The notes under the pieces were generated by a model. It was not told where the DNA came from. It did not search any database and saw only the letters and a program-made list of their open reading frames with translations. A program made the translations under genes and the position numbers. From contig JBCCGK010000070.1 of the NCBI GenBank assembly GCA_039029315.1, positions 1-64,000 of the forward strand: a stretch of 64,000 nucleotides of DNA. The letters are read 5' to 3'. The stretch comes from JBCCCJ01 sp039029315. Lineage in GTDB: Bacteria; Bacteroidota; Bacteroidia; J057. Within the stretch, counting starts at the first letter, position 1, and each line of letters begins with the position of its first letter. Positions 8,733 to 17,695 of this stretch are shown here, piece after piece.

Positions 8733-9839
8733 GTGAAAAATTCTGCTCGGATTTTGATAGCTCCACTCGACTGGGGCCTGGGTCATGCCAGTCGTTGTAT
8801 TCCCGTTATTGAAGAATTGCTGAGCCAGGGTGCTGATATATTGATCGGTACGTCTGGCAGGTCGCTCCAATTATTACGCTGTCATTTTCCCAATCTGAAG
8901 TATGCGGAGTTTCCTGCTTACGATGTCCGCTATTCCCACAAACCATCTCAGATCCCCATCATCTTGCGGCAAGTCCCAAGATTACTGTCTGTCATCCGTA
9001 AGGAACATCGACTCACTGAGAACCTCATCAACAAATATCAGATCCAGAAAATCATCTCAGACAATCGATATGGTGTCTGGTCCAGGGATGTACCTTCTGC
9101 ATTTATGTGTCATCAGATGGCTCCCATGCTTCCCAGAGTTTTGGGGCTCATTCAGCCCTTGATTTACAAGATGCATCTATACACCATGCGGCACTTCGAT
9201 GAGATCTGGATTCCCGATTCAGGAAAGGAAGACCATCTTTCCGGAGATCTTGCACATCGATTCGAACTTCCGAAAAAGGCACAATTCATCGGTCCTTTGT
9301 CTCGATTTTCCTCGCATGTCAGAGAACGGAACGAATATTCCTTTCCAGAACTCAACAGGCAAAGCCCGGATATTGCTGTTGTCCTCTCTGGGCCAGAACC
9401 TCAACGAAGCATCCTGGAGGAGATGATTTTTCAACAGGCCAAGGACATCGACCGGAGTATCTGGATTGTGGGTGGAAAAACAGAAACAAAATCCTGCTCC
9501 CGAGACGGGCATATCTGGAAGATTTCATTTATGGATACAGATGATCTATCACTCTTGTTCCAACAATCAAAGGTCATCATCTCCCGATCGGGCTATAGCA
9601 GTTTGATGGATTATCAGGCATTAGGGCTGAAACAGGTGATTTTGATCCCAACACCCGGGCAAACCGAGCAAGAGATCCTTGGAAAGGTATTGGCACAGAA
9701 AGGGATAGCTTACGTAGCTGATCAGAAGCGCTTTCAGCTAAGAGAAGCGCTGGAGAGAGTGGGGGAGAAGCAGGGGTTTTCGGAGGGGACTTCGAATCAT
9801 TTTTTTCAGGATCAATTGGGTGGGTTTTTAGGAAGATGA
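8733..9839 (+). CDS. Glycosyltransferase, GT28/MurG-like fold
   Basis: 368 residues from GTG 8733. The N-terminal half begins ILIAPLDWGLGHASRCIPVIEEL, the Gly-rich loop of GT-B enzymes related to MurG/GT28; FPAYDVRYS and SDNRYGVWS follow. The C-terminal half carries the sugar-nucleotide-binding signature (ISRSGYSSLMDYQALGLK, then LIPTPGQTEQE). No membrane segment is seen. The acceptor is unknown, and the gene is too divergent to be called murG. The stop codon overlaps the ATG of the KilA-N remnant (ATGA at 9836-9839). The last residues (FFQDQLGGFLGR) may have been altered at that junction. Confidence 0.85.
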   Translation: MKNSARILIAPLDWGLGHASRCIPVIEELLSQGADILIGTSGRSLQLLRCHFPNLKYAEFPAYDVRYSHKPSQIPIILRQVPRLLSVIRKEHRLTENLINKYQIQKIISDNRYGVWSRDVPSAFMCHQMAPMLPRVLGLIQPLIYKMHLYTMRHFDEIWIPDSGKEDHLSGDLAHRFELPKKAQFIGPLSRFSSHVRERNEYSFPELNRQSPDIAVVLSGPEPQRSILEEMIFQQAKDIDRSIWIVGGKTETKSCSRDGHIWKISFMDTDDLSLLFQQSKVIISRSGYSSLMDYQALGLKQVILIPTPGQTEQEILGKVLAQKGIAYVADQKRFQLREALERVGEKQGFSEGTSNHFFQDQLGGFLGR

Positions 9840-10117
9840 AAGATTATTTTTCACTCAATGATATGGCTGGTAAAGGAGGGAAGGCAAGTAGGATTATCTA
9901 CACCTGGCTTCAGACAATCAGTACTATCGAGTTCCTAACCGAATGGGAAAGAATCAATAATCCAGATTTTAATTACCTGAGATTTCAGGAAATTAGAAAT
10001 GAAGCAGGAACTGTACGATTCAGTATGTCAGTGAAGGAATGGATTTAAGAGACAAAAGCCATTGGCTTGATTTCCAAAGCAGGACGTTATGGGGGGACAT
10101 ATGCACATAGGGATATT
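9836..10117 (+). pseudogene. KilA-N domain protein, N-terminal remnant with an in-frame stop
   Basis: The frame reads KDYFSLNDMAGKGGKA, WERINNPDFNYLRF, IRNEAG and VKEWI, then TAA at 10046-10048, and resumes in the same frame with ETKAIGLISKAGRYGGTYAH up to about 10117. This is the order of the KilA-N DNA-binding domain of phage and Bacteroidota accessory proteins, where the stop position is normally a Glu or Gln codon. After AHRDI the homology ends abruptly, and the C-terminal helix of KilA-N (in intact proteins close to WLSPEFKLYLIKEF) is gone. So there is both a nonsense mutation and a truncation. Expression as a 70-residue N-terminal peptide is possible but unlikely to bind DNA. Confidence 0.75.
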
Positions 10118-10150
10118 CCAACAAAAGCCAGAGTAATTGTATATTTAGGT

Positions 10151-10375
10151 ATGCAGATCACGAAAGAATATGTCAAAGGTCTTTCCAGACAATTCCGATT
10201 AGTCCTGATGGCATGGTTGGTGGAATCTTTTCAGGATGAAGAAGAAGACACCCCTGATACGCTTATTATTTCCGATGAATTTAAAGCACATATTGATGAC
10301 ATAGATGCGAAAATCAAATCTGGAGAAATGAAAACAACTCCCTGGAGAGAAGTTCGGAAAAGAATGAGAAGATGA
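10151..10375 (+). CDS. Addiction-module antitoxin-like small protein (orphan)
   Basis: 74 residues from ATG 10151, in the same frame as the KilA-N remnant but unrelated to it. It reads like the small antitoxins of RelE/ParE modules: an N-terminal helical part (LSRQFRLVLMAWLVESFQDE), an acidic linker, then ISDEFKAHIDDIDAKIKSGE and PWREVRKRMRR, the usual toxin-wrapping tail. No toxin gene follows; the next ~300 bp hold only short, unconvincing frames. Whether it is translated from its own start or as part of a fused frame from about 10049 is unknown. Family assignment is by pattern only. Confidence 0.5.
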   Translation: MQITKEYVKGLSRQFRLVLMAWLVESFQDEEEDTPDTLIISDEFKAHIDDIDAKIKSGEMKTTPWREVRKRMRR

Positions 10376-10708
10376 TTTAGTACTTTCCGAAAAGACTGAA
10401 GAATCTCATTGACCTTGTTTCGCAATCCTGAGTTTAATTTGGTGTAAATGAGCCGCAGCATAGAACACATTGATATGAATCGCTTTACTTATGTTTCCTC
10501 GAAATTGGTGGAAGCATCCCATAATCGATTTAATAATGGTGAACGAGTCTAAACTATTAAGAGAATATTTTGTTAACCAAACTCTTTCTTACTATTTTTA
10601 GTTGAGCGGAACCAATAAATCCAAGCCATAAATGAGGGAAAAAATCTTACACAATGTATGATTTAGCACTTGCTCGTTCACTTGTTAAATCTTTTATTTT
10701 CTCTCTTT
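10376..10708. other. Intergenic stretch behind the antitoxin-like ORF
   Basis: No convincing gene on either strand. A toxin partner would be expected here but is absent. One short frame begins YFPKRLKNLIDLVSQS directly after the antitoxin stop; it may be debris but matches nothing recognisable. Confidence 0.5.
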
Positions 10709-11011
10709 ATGGATATTTTCCAAAAAGTTCGACAAATCGAAAAACAAATCAATCAGCTTGAAGAACGATTGGCAGAATTGAAAACCCGGCGTGAACAAGC
10801 CCAGGATGATGTCATCAGGCGAGTAACACAAGAAGCCATCTCGCAAATCATTGACGCAATTGATCAAGCACGCCAACAATTAGAAAAGGAACAGGCCAAG
10901 CTCCCACAAAAAAGAACCAATGGCCATCACCCTCCTGAAAGTATGGAAGATTCGGAACTTCCAATTGATCAGGATGTTAGCTCAAAAGGAGAGTCCCCCT
11001 CGGATAATTAG
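10709..11011 (+). CDS. Small coiled-coil protein of unknown function
   Basis: 100 residues from ATG 10709 (MDIFQKVRQIEKQINQ). A TTG 39 nt upstream would add a hydrophobic stretch and is less likely. Residues 5-70 are one continuous charged helix with heptad spacing (IEKQINQLEERLAELKTRRE), followed by a polar, disordered tail rich in Ser, Asp and Pro. There is no cysteine, signal or membrane segment. It is followed after 6 nt by another small gene, so they look like a pair. No family recognised. Confidence 0.55.
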   Translation: MDIFQKVRQIEKQINQLEERLAELKTRREQAQDDVIRRVTQEAISQIIDAIDQARQQLEKEQAKLPQKRTNGHHPPESMEDSELPIDQDVSSKGESPSDN

Positions 11012-11017
11012 TCAACA

Positions 11018-11230
11018 ATGAAAAAGCCCATTACAGATAGAATGTATCGTCTCCAAAGCCTTATAACTCAGGTTTTGGGCGACATGAACTATCTGCTTGA
11101 GCATTACTCTGAGGATGAGGCCAGACCCTATATAGAACTCCTCGCAGAGATTAGTCGATCATACTGCCAAACCCTCAAATATCTTGGGGATCGCCTCGAA
11201 GCCCAGCATGGCTATGATTTTGAGATTTAG
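11018..11230 (+). CDS. Small hypothetical helical protein
   Basis: 70 residues, ATG 11018, only 6 nt after the stop of the coiled-coil gene. The sequence is amphipathic helix throughout (YRLQSLITQVLGDMNYLLEH; RPYIELLAEISRSYCQTLKY), acidic at the end (HGYDFEI). No recognised domain. The tight spacing suggests co-translation and possibly a complex with the protein before it. Confidence 0.5.
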   Translation: MKKPITDRMYRLQSLITQVLGDMNYLLEHYSEDEARPYIELLAEISRSYCQTLKYLGDRLEAQHGYDFEI

Positions 11231-11260
11231 GCCGCAAAAAACAATAAGCTAAATCCATAT

Positions 11261-11290
11261 GATCATTTTGTTGAGGTCAACAAGATGATC
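11261..11290 (+). terminator. Inverted repeat after the small-gene pair
   Basis: GATCATTTTGTTGA (11261-11274) pairs with TCAACAAGATGATC (11277-11290) over 13 of 14 positions. It lies 30 nt after the stop at 11230 and lacks a U-tract, so it is either a weak or Rho-assisted terminator or a 3'-end stabilising hairpin. Confidence 0.4.
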
Positions 11291-11388
11291 AAGACCGAGT
11301 AAGTAGAACCCCAGAAGGATGTATTCCAAAATGCCGCTTTAGCCAAAAGAGTGATACCAAATGTTGTGATTCACCTGTAAGTGAAATG

Positions 11389-11568
11389 TCATTCCAGACG
11401 CTGAAGGGGAGGGAATGGGGTGGGGCGATCTCGACGGGAGAGTCTGGTGCGCTATGGAATCCCACGCTCAGGATTTCGCCTCATTTGCCAAGGGCAATCA
11501 ATGCTGAGCAGGAGGTGAGATTCCAGATCAGCACAGACGCACGACCCACCCCTGGCTGTCTGGAATGA
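11389..11568. repeat. Palindromic (REP/MITE-like) element of 180 bp
   Basis: Perfect 11-bp terminal inverted repeats TCATTCCAGAC (11389-11399) and GTCTGGAATGA (11558-11568). The interior repeats the pattern: GGGGTGGGGCG on the left against CGACCCACCCC on the right, and GGAATC against GATTCC further in. The interval is GC-richer than its surroundings and holds no credible gene. This looks like one of the dispersed structured repeats built on a (T)GTCATTCC end seen in Bacteroidota genomes. Only one copy is in the window. Confidence 0.65.
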
Positions 11569-11647
11569 CCTTTGGCTTTTTTCATGATCCGAAACATTCG
11601 GGATAAATCATCTACCTCCGACAATTAGAGAAACATTCGGCAGGAAA

Positions 11648-12181
11648 TCAGTCTTTAGATTTTCTAAATGCGGATAGTATTATGCCATGAATTGATCTTG
11701 GTCTTTTTGAGCTGGGCTTCTGAGGAACTGCTGTGAACAAAGGATCTATATATTCAGGATTGAATCGTTTATCGAAAAGATGTTGGATAAAATACCCAAA
11801 TCTCTCAGATTCAAGATACAAGGTCCCCAAAGAAGGATCATTTAAAATTGCATGAAAATAATCCCTTCCCATTCCAATGATGAAGCCTCTTGAATAAAGA
11901 AAACCATCATCACTTCCATCGACATATTTATAGATTTCTTTCTTATCCAATTCTGTCAATCTTTTTTTGAGGGTGCCCAAAAATTGACTGTACTGATCCT
12001 TGGACATTTGCAATAAGTGCTTTTCGAGTTCAGGGTAGACAATATCCCTTATGGCGGATTCAAAAGTTTTTGCAAGTTGATTAGGTTCTTTTTCACCCCT
12101 CACTTGCGCCAATTCTGATCTTCTCCCTTTCAATTCAGGGATAATGGACCAAGCTTCCTCAATAAATTCCCAAAACTGCAT
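11648..12181 (-). CDS. DUF4240 domain-containing protein
   Basis: 177 residues, cytosolic. It starts MQFWEFIEEAWSIIPE and contains YKYVDGSDDGFLYSRGFIIG, which matches the DUF4240 pattern (WxxIE start, then SDDGFxYFRGWLI). The family is often found beside accessory or defence-like loci, but its activity is unknown. The basic C-terminal tail (SSKRPRS and SAFRKSKD) is extra compared with the core domain. It lies 19 bp behind the giant T9SS gene on the same strand, so it may be cotranscribed, though the two products have no evident link. Confidence 0.75.
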   Translation of the reverse strand: MQFWEFIEEAWSIIPELKGRRSELAQVRGEKEPNQLAKTFESAIRDIVYPELEKHLLQMSKDQYSQFLGTLKKRLTELDKKEIYKYVDGSDDGFLYSRGFIIGMGRDYFHAILNDPSLGTLYLESERFGYFIQHLFDKRFNPEYIDPLFTAVPQKPSSKRPRSIHGIILSAFRKSKD

Positions 12182-12200
12182 ATATTATATACTTTTTAAC

Positions 12201-15200
12201 CTACCGCAACAGCGTAACATGCCCGGTATAGCTCTTATCGCCAATCCTGACAGTGTAGTAATACACCCCTTCGTGTGCCTCGCTACCATTCGACAGTCTC
12301 CCATCCCAGGCCATCGAACTGGCATTTACTGGGCCATACATCCTTCTGCCCCATCTATCGAACACCTCTAGCATGAATGTTTCTACGCCAGTATACCGAA
12401 CCTGAAATACATCATTAATACCATCTTCATTCGGGGAGAAGATATTGGGAATCAACACATCAGGAATAGCGACTTCAAAGGGACCATAGGAATATTGATC
12501 CAGGCAACCTCCGGCATCCTTAATGGTCAAGCTAACCATATAGGAGCCTGCTTGCTCATAGGTGTGGATCGGATTTTTTTCAGTAGACACCTGTCCATCT
12601 CCAAAGTCCCAGAAATATGCTTCAGCTTGTTGGGATTGGTCGGTAAATTGAACCTCCGCTCCGGGAAGAGGAAGGATGCCGTCTTTCAGAGGAAATGTCT
12701 CAAACAGCGCCTGCCCAGACTCGAATACCTGAACTGTCAACAATGTCTCTGTCGCAGAACATCCCCCGGCAGTGGTTGCGGTCAATGTCACCGGATATTC
12801 ACCTACTACAGGATAGGTATGAACAGGATTGGATTCATTGCTGAGCGGACTTCCATCCCCAAAGTCCCAAATGAAAGCAGCAGGTTCCTCCACATTCTCA
12901 ATAAAATGTACTTCCAATTCTGGACATCCCTCCGCCAGTGAACTGAAAAAATCAACATCAGGACTGGGATGTATATTCAGGTGAAGTGGCGTTTCGGCAG
13001 AACAAACGCCTTCCTTGACGGTCAGGACATATGTGATTGAGGTATCCGGCGTGGCGATGGGGTGGGAGGATTGAGGATGATCTAGCCCAATAGCTGGTGA
13101 CCAACTATAAGTGGCACTTCCTGCCCCCCCACTGCCATACAATTGGACGGCATCCCCTTCACAAGCAGTCAAGGTATCTGCCTGGGCAATGGCTTTGGGA
13201 AGCGGGAGCACATCCACCTGGATTTCATCCTCAGCTGCACATGCCCCTGTCTGGACTGTCAAGGTGTATATTTCTGTTCTGGTCGGAACCACATATGGAT
13301 CTCTAATAAATAATTCAGACAATCCATCCGGCGGGTCCCAGCTATAGAAAATAGGCTGATTCGCAGGAAGTGGGCCTCCCAAAATACTATGATTGCCTTC
13401 TAACCAAAGTGTATCTCCAACACACAAAAAGGTATCCAGTCCCGCATAAGCCACCGGAGCTGGTTCGACCGATACAGATGCCGAATCTTTCTCACTGCCA
13501 CATCCAAAATTTGATTCTGCTGTCAGGACATAAGTGGTCGTCACCAAGGGACTAGCCATGGGTTTGGAAGCATGAGGATGATCGAGTCCTAATGGCGGAT
13601 CCCAGGACAGGGTATATTCTGTTGAGAGGGGATCTCCGCTCACAATTCCATTGAGGCGAACAGAATCCCCAGCACAAATTTCATAGCCAAGCCCAACATT
13701 GACAGTAGGCAAGGTATGCACATGAATGGTGGTAGAGTCTGCCACAGAACGACAGCCATTGGACCAAACCACAAGAAAATAGGTAGTCGTAAAATCCGGA
13801 GATGCCATCGGTGTCTGATCTGATGAATCGATCACTCCAGAGGCAGGTGTCCAGATATAATCATACTCCGGTCCAGCTTTGTTGGCAAAGCCCAGCAAGT
13901 GCGTTGAGTCGCCCAGGCAAATATCCCATTCTGGACCAGCCTCTGCAATCGGACTTTCTCTTACTGTCACAATCACTGAACTCAAGGAATCCAATGTGGT
14001 TGCCAAACTGCTGCATCCATTCGCGGAAGTCACAACGACCGTATAAATGGTGGTGGAATCTGGTATGGCACGTGGATTAACAATATCATCGAAATTCAAT
14101 CCATCTCCAGGTGTCCAGGAATAGGTATAGGGTCCTGGTGCTTCCGATGCATTGACAATTGTGCAGTGCAGACTTGTGCCTGAAGATCCTTCGCAAATAT
14201 ATCTGTCGGGGCCTGCATCTGCGATAGGCAATTTGTTCACCTGTACCTGAACATCATCAAATTCGCTGGTACATCCATTGGCATCGGTGATTTGGACTGA
14301 GTAGATTGTATTCGCAGTCGGATTGACCACCGGATCTTGTGTATTGTTGTTGGCATTGGAGAAGCCGCAATTTCCGGGATCATCACAATACCAGGTAAAG
14401 TAATAAGGTGCCGTTCCGCCAATGGGTGTCACATTCAATTGCACTCCCCCTGTTCCTTCACAAAAAGAGGTATCTGTTCCTCCCCAAGCCATAAAGGCAG
14501 TATTAACCTTTATGAATACTGTATCACTCGCTTGCTGGAATGGTGGACAAATTTCATCATCGATCCCGGTAATGATACTTCGATATACCGTCCCTCCATT
14601 AGAACAATCAGAGGAAAAACATACGACTCCCAAGATGGAATCGTTCCGTACAGTGGTAGTCAGTGACGTCTGATTAATGGTCAGGCCAAACATATTTTCA
14701 AAATGATGGACATAACTCACACCAGCTTCAGGTGTTTGGTCTGCGATATAAAACTCATAACAGGCGTTGTCCCCAATCTCGATATATATGGTATCCCCAG
14801 GCGCATTCAACCCACTCAGATCGTGGTCAACTATGGGTGCAATCGTATTGGGATCATTGATCGCAATATAGACAGTATCGAATCCCAATAAGATATTTTC
14901 GCAATTTCCATTGTCCTCCACGCCTACAATGACCTCTATGACTTCTCCCTCATTGTCGCACATAGGCGTCCAGCATACCTGACCCTGCAAAGGATTAATG
15001 CCTGTATAGGTGAAAGTGGCAGCATTGGAAGCTGAGAAAATGGGACTGACTGTAAACGGTGTGAGCGTGTCTCCCAAATTGATGTCTTCGAATAGTAGAT
15101 CAAAACAAAAAGGGGTAGCCGCATTGACAAATACGGTATCATTGGAATTCAGCAAATTCCCAAAATCCGGCGAAATCAATGGGGGATCATTGGCTGGAGC

Positions 15201-17516
15201 TGCAATACTAATATAGACTGTGTCGAGGTCATCGGCCTGAGAGGAGCAATCAGCATCGTCACCTACTCCAATGATCAATTCTATGATTTGGCCCTTGAAG
15301 TCACAACCCGGTGTCCAGCAAATCTGACCACTTATTGGATTAAAGCCAGTTGTGCTAAAGGTCGGTCCACCTGCCTGAGTGAAAATGGGACTAACTGTAT
15401 AGGCAGCTAGCACATCTGCACCATTGGGGTCACTGGAAATAAAGGTATAGCAGAAGTTGCTCAATGCTGTCACAAAAACGGTATCATTGCTAAAGGTCGT
15501 CCCTGTGAGATCATGGGTAATTTGAGGAGGATCATTGGGCGGAACTGACACCGATACATAAACCGTATCCAGGGCCTCCCCAATATTGGCACAGACTCCC
15601 GGATCAAACACACCAAATACCAGCTCTACAACCTGATTTTCATAAGAGCACGCTGGAGTCCAACAGATTGTCCCGGAGAGGGGGTTGGTTCCACTCGTCG
15701 TTACAGTAGGGGCACCCACACCATTAAAAATCGGACTGATGGTAAAGAAGGTAAGATCATCTCCTATATCGGGATCATTACTTGTAAAATTAAAGCACAG
15801 ATTGTCGAGGGCATTGACAAAGATCGTATCATTGCTGAACAAATTTCCATTGAGATCTGTGATGATACCAGGAAGCTGGTTTGGAGGCACCTCTACTTTG
15901 ATATAAATGGTACTCGTATCCGACAGGGGATCCATACACATGGGATTGTCCACCCCAGCAAATGTCAATTCCACAATTTGACCTGCAACATTACACCCTG
16001 GAACCCAACAGATTGTTCCAGTAACGGGATTGGTCCCAACCGGAGTAAAAACTGGCGGATTATTGGGGTCTGAAAAAATGGGGCTGATCGGAACGGCATT
16101 CAGAACATCTCCGGTATTGGGGTCGGTGATGGCAAAAGAAAAACATAAGGAATCCAAGGCATCGACAATAATGGTATCCCCGTCGAGGGTCAGCCCTGTA
16201 TAATCGGGGGTAACCAGTGGGGGATCATTGGGTGGGGCAGAAATACTAACCCAAACAGTATCCAGTGCATTGCCGACATTGTCGCAATCTCCATTGTCAA
16301 AGGCTCCCAGCATAAGCGGGATGACTTGTCCTTCATATTCGCAGGGGGGCTCCCAACACACCTGTCCATTGATAGGGTTGATCCCACTTTGAGTAAAGGT
16401 TGCTGCTGGCGGAAAAAATTGCCCATTTCCAAACTGTGCACTGACAGTAAATCCAACCAAGCTGTCTGAAACTATGCTGTCCTGTATGATCACATCATAG
16501 CACATGCTGTCTCCAGCGAGCACAAAAACAGTGTCATTGCTATGGGTCAGGCCAGAAAGGTTGTGCGTAATCACTGGAGGATCTCCCTGCGGCAGACAAT
16601 TCAACACATGAATTTGATAATCCCTTCTGTTTTCACTCAATAAGACGCCGTTCCGATACTCAAAGACAGAGATAGAGAAAACAAAGATCCCGGTCTGGAA
16701 TGGTGTCACATTGATGAAGCCTGTATTGGGATCAATGATGAAATTGCCTGACCCAAAAGGATCTGTGAAAGAATAGCCAGGCGCGAACACCACATGATTA
16801 TAAGGCGCCGGTCCCATTGGATTTCCTGCCGGGTCCACACTTGGCGGATTGCCACCGACAGTGGGATTTCCAGCTCCTAATCCTTGAAAATTTAGTCCAG
16901 TATAGGGATCAGTCAACGCATAGACCAAGGAATCACCATCTATATCCGTGGCGCTATGATCAAAAATGAACGGAATATTTGCACACAAAAATACTGGTGG
17001 TACCTGATCAAAAACAGGCATATTGTTGCATTGGGCCAAAGCTGAATCAGGTACATGAGCCAGGAAGGTAATTCCCTCTTCCAAAGGCGTCTGCAAATTA
17101 TCTATCGCCACATTCCTACAGCATCTTGCCCATGCGATATCATATCCATCCGATCGGGGAGGCAAGACCACTGTGGTTTTGTAGACCCCTTCCTCCACAC
17201 AAATACTTGGGGTAACTGCCACACATGGGCCCCAGTTATTGGGCTGGATCTCTGGTGTATTGGCAGGAGCAAACGCCTGAACAACAGTATCCCGAATCCC
17301 TGTCACAGGGTTAAAAACAAATAAATTGATAATTGGATCAAATCCTGCAACACCATTGATACAATCGCGGTACAGCTTCAGTGTCAGTGTATACGTATGT
17401 GTAGTGCTGTCGGTACATTCATAGAACAACTCTGCACCAACAATATGAGTAGCCTTTATAGAACTGCCTACTCCAAGGCAGATAATACAACCAACTATCG
17501 CTATCAATCGCTTCAT
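12201..17516 (-). CDS. Giant T9SS type B surface protein with six ~113-residue repeats, Ig-like and PKD domains
   Basis: 1771 residues from ATG 17516, which begins a proper signal peptide (MKRLIAIVGCIICLGVGSSI); frames upstream lack one. After a ~340-residue N-terminal region come six repeats of about 113 residues, each with SNDTVFV-like and INPISGQICWTPGC-like signatures and two or more cysteines; the sixth is degenerate. Then follow six short Ig-like/SprB-type repeats (starting CEGxG, CLGDS, CAGDS, CVGDT, CEGDA), two PKD domains (FIWDFGDGSP; YFWDFGDGQV), and a C-terminal gliding-motility-type domain (NIFSPNEDGINDVFQV, then FDRWGRRMY) that directs T9SS type B export. Probably an adhesin or surface filament. 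No enzyme domain seen. Confidence 0.9.
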   Translation of the reverse strand: MKRLIAIVGCIICLGVGSSIKATHIVGAELFYECTDSTTHTYTLTLKLYRDCINGVAGFDPIINLFVFNPVTGIRDTVVQAFAPANTPEIQPNNWGPCVAVTPSICVEEGVYKTTVVLPPRSDGYDIAWARCCRNVAIDNLQTPLEEGITFLAHVPDSALAQCNNMPVFDQVPPVFLCANIPFIFDHSATDIDGDSLVYALTDPYTGLNFQGLGAGNPTVGGNPPSVDPAGNPMGPAPYNHVVFAPGYSFTDPFGSGNFIIDPNTGFINVTPFQTGIFVFSISVFEYRNGVLLSENRRDYQIHVLNCLPQGDPPVITHNLSGLTHSNDTVFVLAGDSMCYDVIIQDSIVSDSLVGFTVSAQFGNGQFFPPAATFTQSGINPINGQVCWEPPCEYEGQVIPLMLGAFDNGDCDNVGNALDTVWVSISAPPNDPPLVTPDYTGLTLDGDTIIVDALDSLCFSFAITDPNTGDVLNAVPISPIFSDPNNPPVFTPVGTNPVTGTICWVPGCNVAGQIVELTFAGVDNPMCMDPLSDTSTIYIKVEVPPNQLPGIITDLNGNLFSNDTIFVNALDNLCFNFTSNDPDIGDDLTFFTISPIFNGVGAPTVTTSGTNPLSGTICWTPACSYENQVVELVFGVFDPGVCANIGEALDTVYVSVSVPPNDPPQITHDLTGTTFSNDTVFVTALSNFCYTFISSDPNGADVLAAYTVSPIFTQAGGPTFSTTGFNPISGQICWTPGCDFKGQIIELIIGVGDDADCSSQADDLDTVYISIAAPANDPPLISPDFGNLLNSNDTVFVNAATPFCFDLLFEDINLGDTLTPFTVSPIFSASNAATFTYTGINPLQGQVCWTPMCDNEGEVIEVIVGVEDNGNCENILLGFDTVYIAINDPNTIAPIVDHDLSGLNAPGDTIYIEIGDNACYEFYIADQTPEAGVSYVHHFENMFGLTINQTSLTTTVRNDSILGVVCFSSDCSNGGTVYRSIITGIDDEICPPFQQASDTVFIKVNTAFMAWGGTDTSFCEGTGGVQLNVTPIGGTAPYYFTWYCDDPGNCGFSNANNNTQDPVVNPTANTIYSVQITDANGCTSEFDDVQVQVNKLPIADAGPDRYICEGSSGTSLHCTIVNASEAPGPYTYSWTPGDGLNFDDIVNPRAIPDSTTIYTVVVTSANGCSSLATTLDSLSSVIVTVRESPIAEAGPEWDICLGDSTHLLGFANKAGPEYDYIWTPASGVIDSSDQTPMASPDFTTTYFLVVWSNGCRSVADSTTIHVHTLPTVNVGLGYEICAGDSVRLNGIVSGDPLSTEYTLSWDPPLGLDHPHASKPMASPLVTTTYVLTAESNFGCGSEKDSASVSVEPAPVAYAGLDTFLCVGDTLWLEGNHSILGGPLPANQPIFYSWDPPDGLSELFIRDPYVVPTRTEIYTLTVQTGACAAEDEIQVDVLPLPKAIAQADTLTACEGDAVQLYGSGGAGSATYSWSPAIGLDHPQSSHPIATPDTSITYVLTVKEGVCSAETPLHLNIHPSPDVDFFSSLAEGCPELEVHFIENVEEPAAFIWDFGDGSPLSNESNPVHTYPVVGEYPVTLTATTAGGCSATETLLTVQVFESGQALFETFPLKDGILPLPGAEVQFTDQSQQAEAYFWDFGDGQVSTEKNPIHTYEQAGSYMVSLTIKDAGGCLDQYSYGPFEVAIPDVLIPNIFSPNEDGINDVFQVRYTGVETFMLEVFDRWGRRMYGPVNASSMAWDGRLSNGSEAHEGVYYYTVRIGDKSYTGHVTLLR

Positions 17517-17675
17517 GAAAGAAATGGCTATTTGCTTGGGGATTGTGAATGCATAACGAAACAAAAACCTACTTCGGTTGGTTAGATACAGGGACCGCAA
17601 CGGACAAGATACAATTTGATCAGAGTCATACAAAGGCATAAATAGGACTCTTCTCTGTTTCTCAAAGAAATACTG

Positions 17676-17683
17676 TATTTTTG
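17676..17683 (+). promoter_or_regulatory. -7 promoter box of the polyprenyl synthase gene (TATTTTTG)
   Basis: Exact TAnnTTTG match, 12 nt before the ATG at 17696, predicting a 5' leader of only a few bases. Confidence 0.55.
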
Positions 17684-17695
17684 TCCGGAATTATT

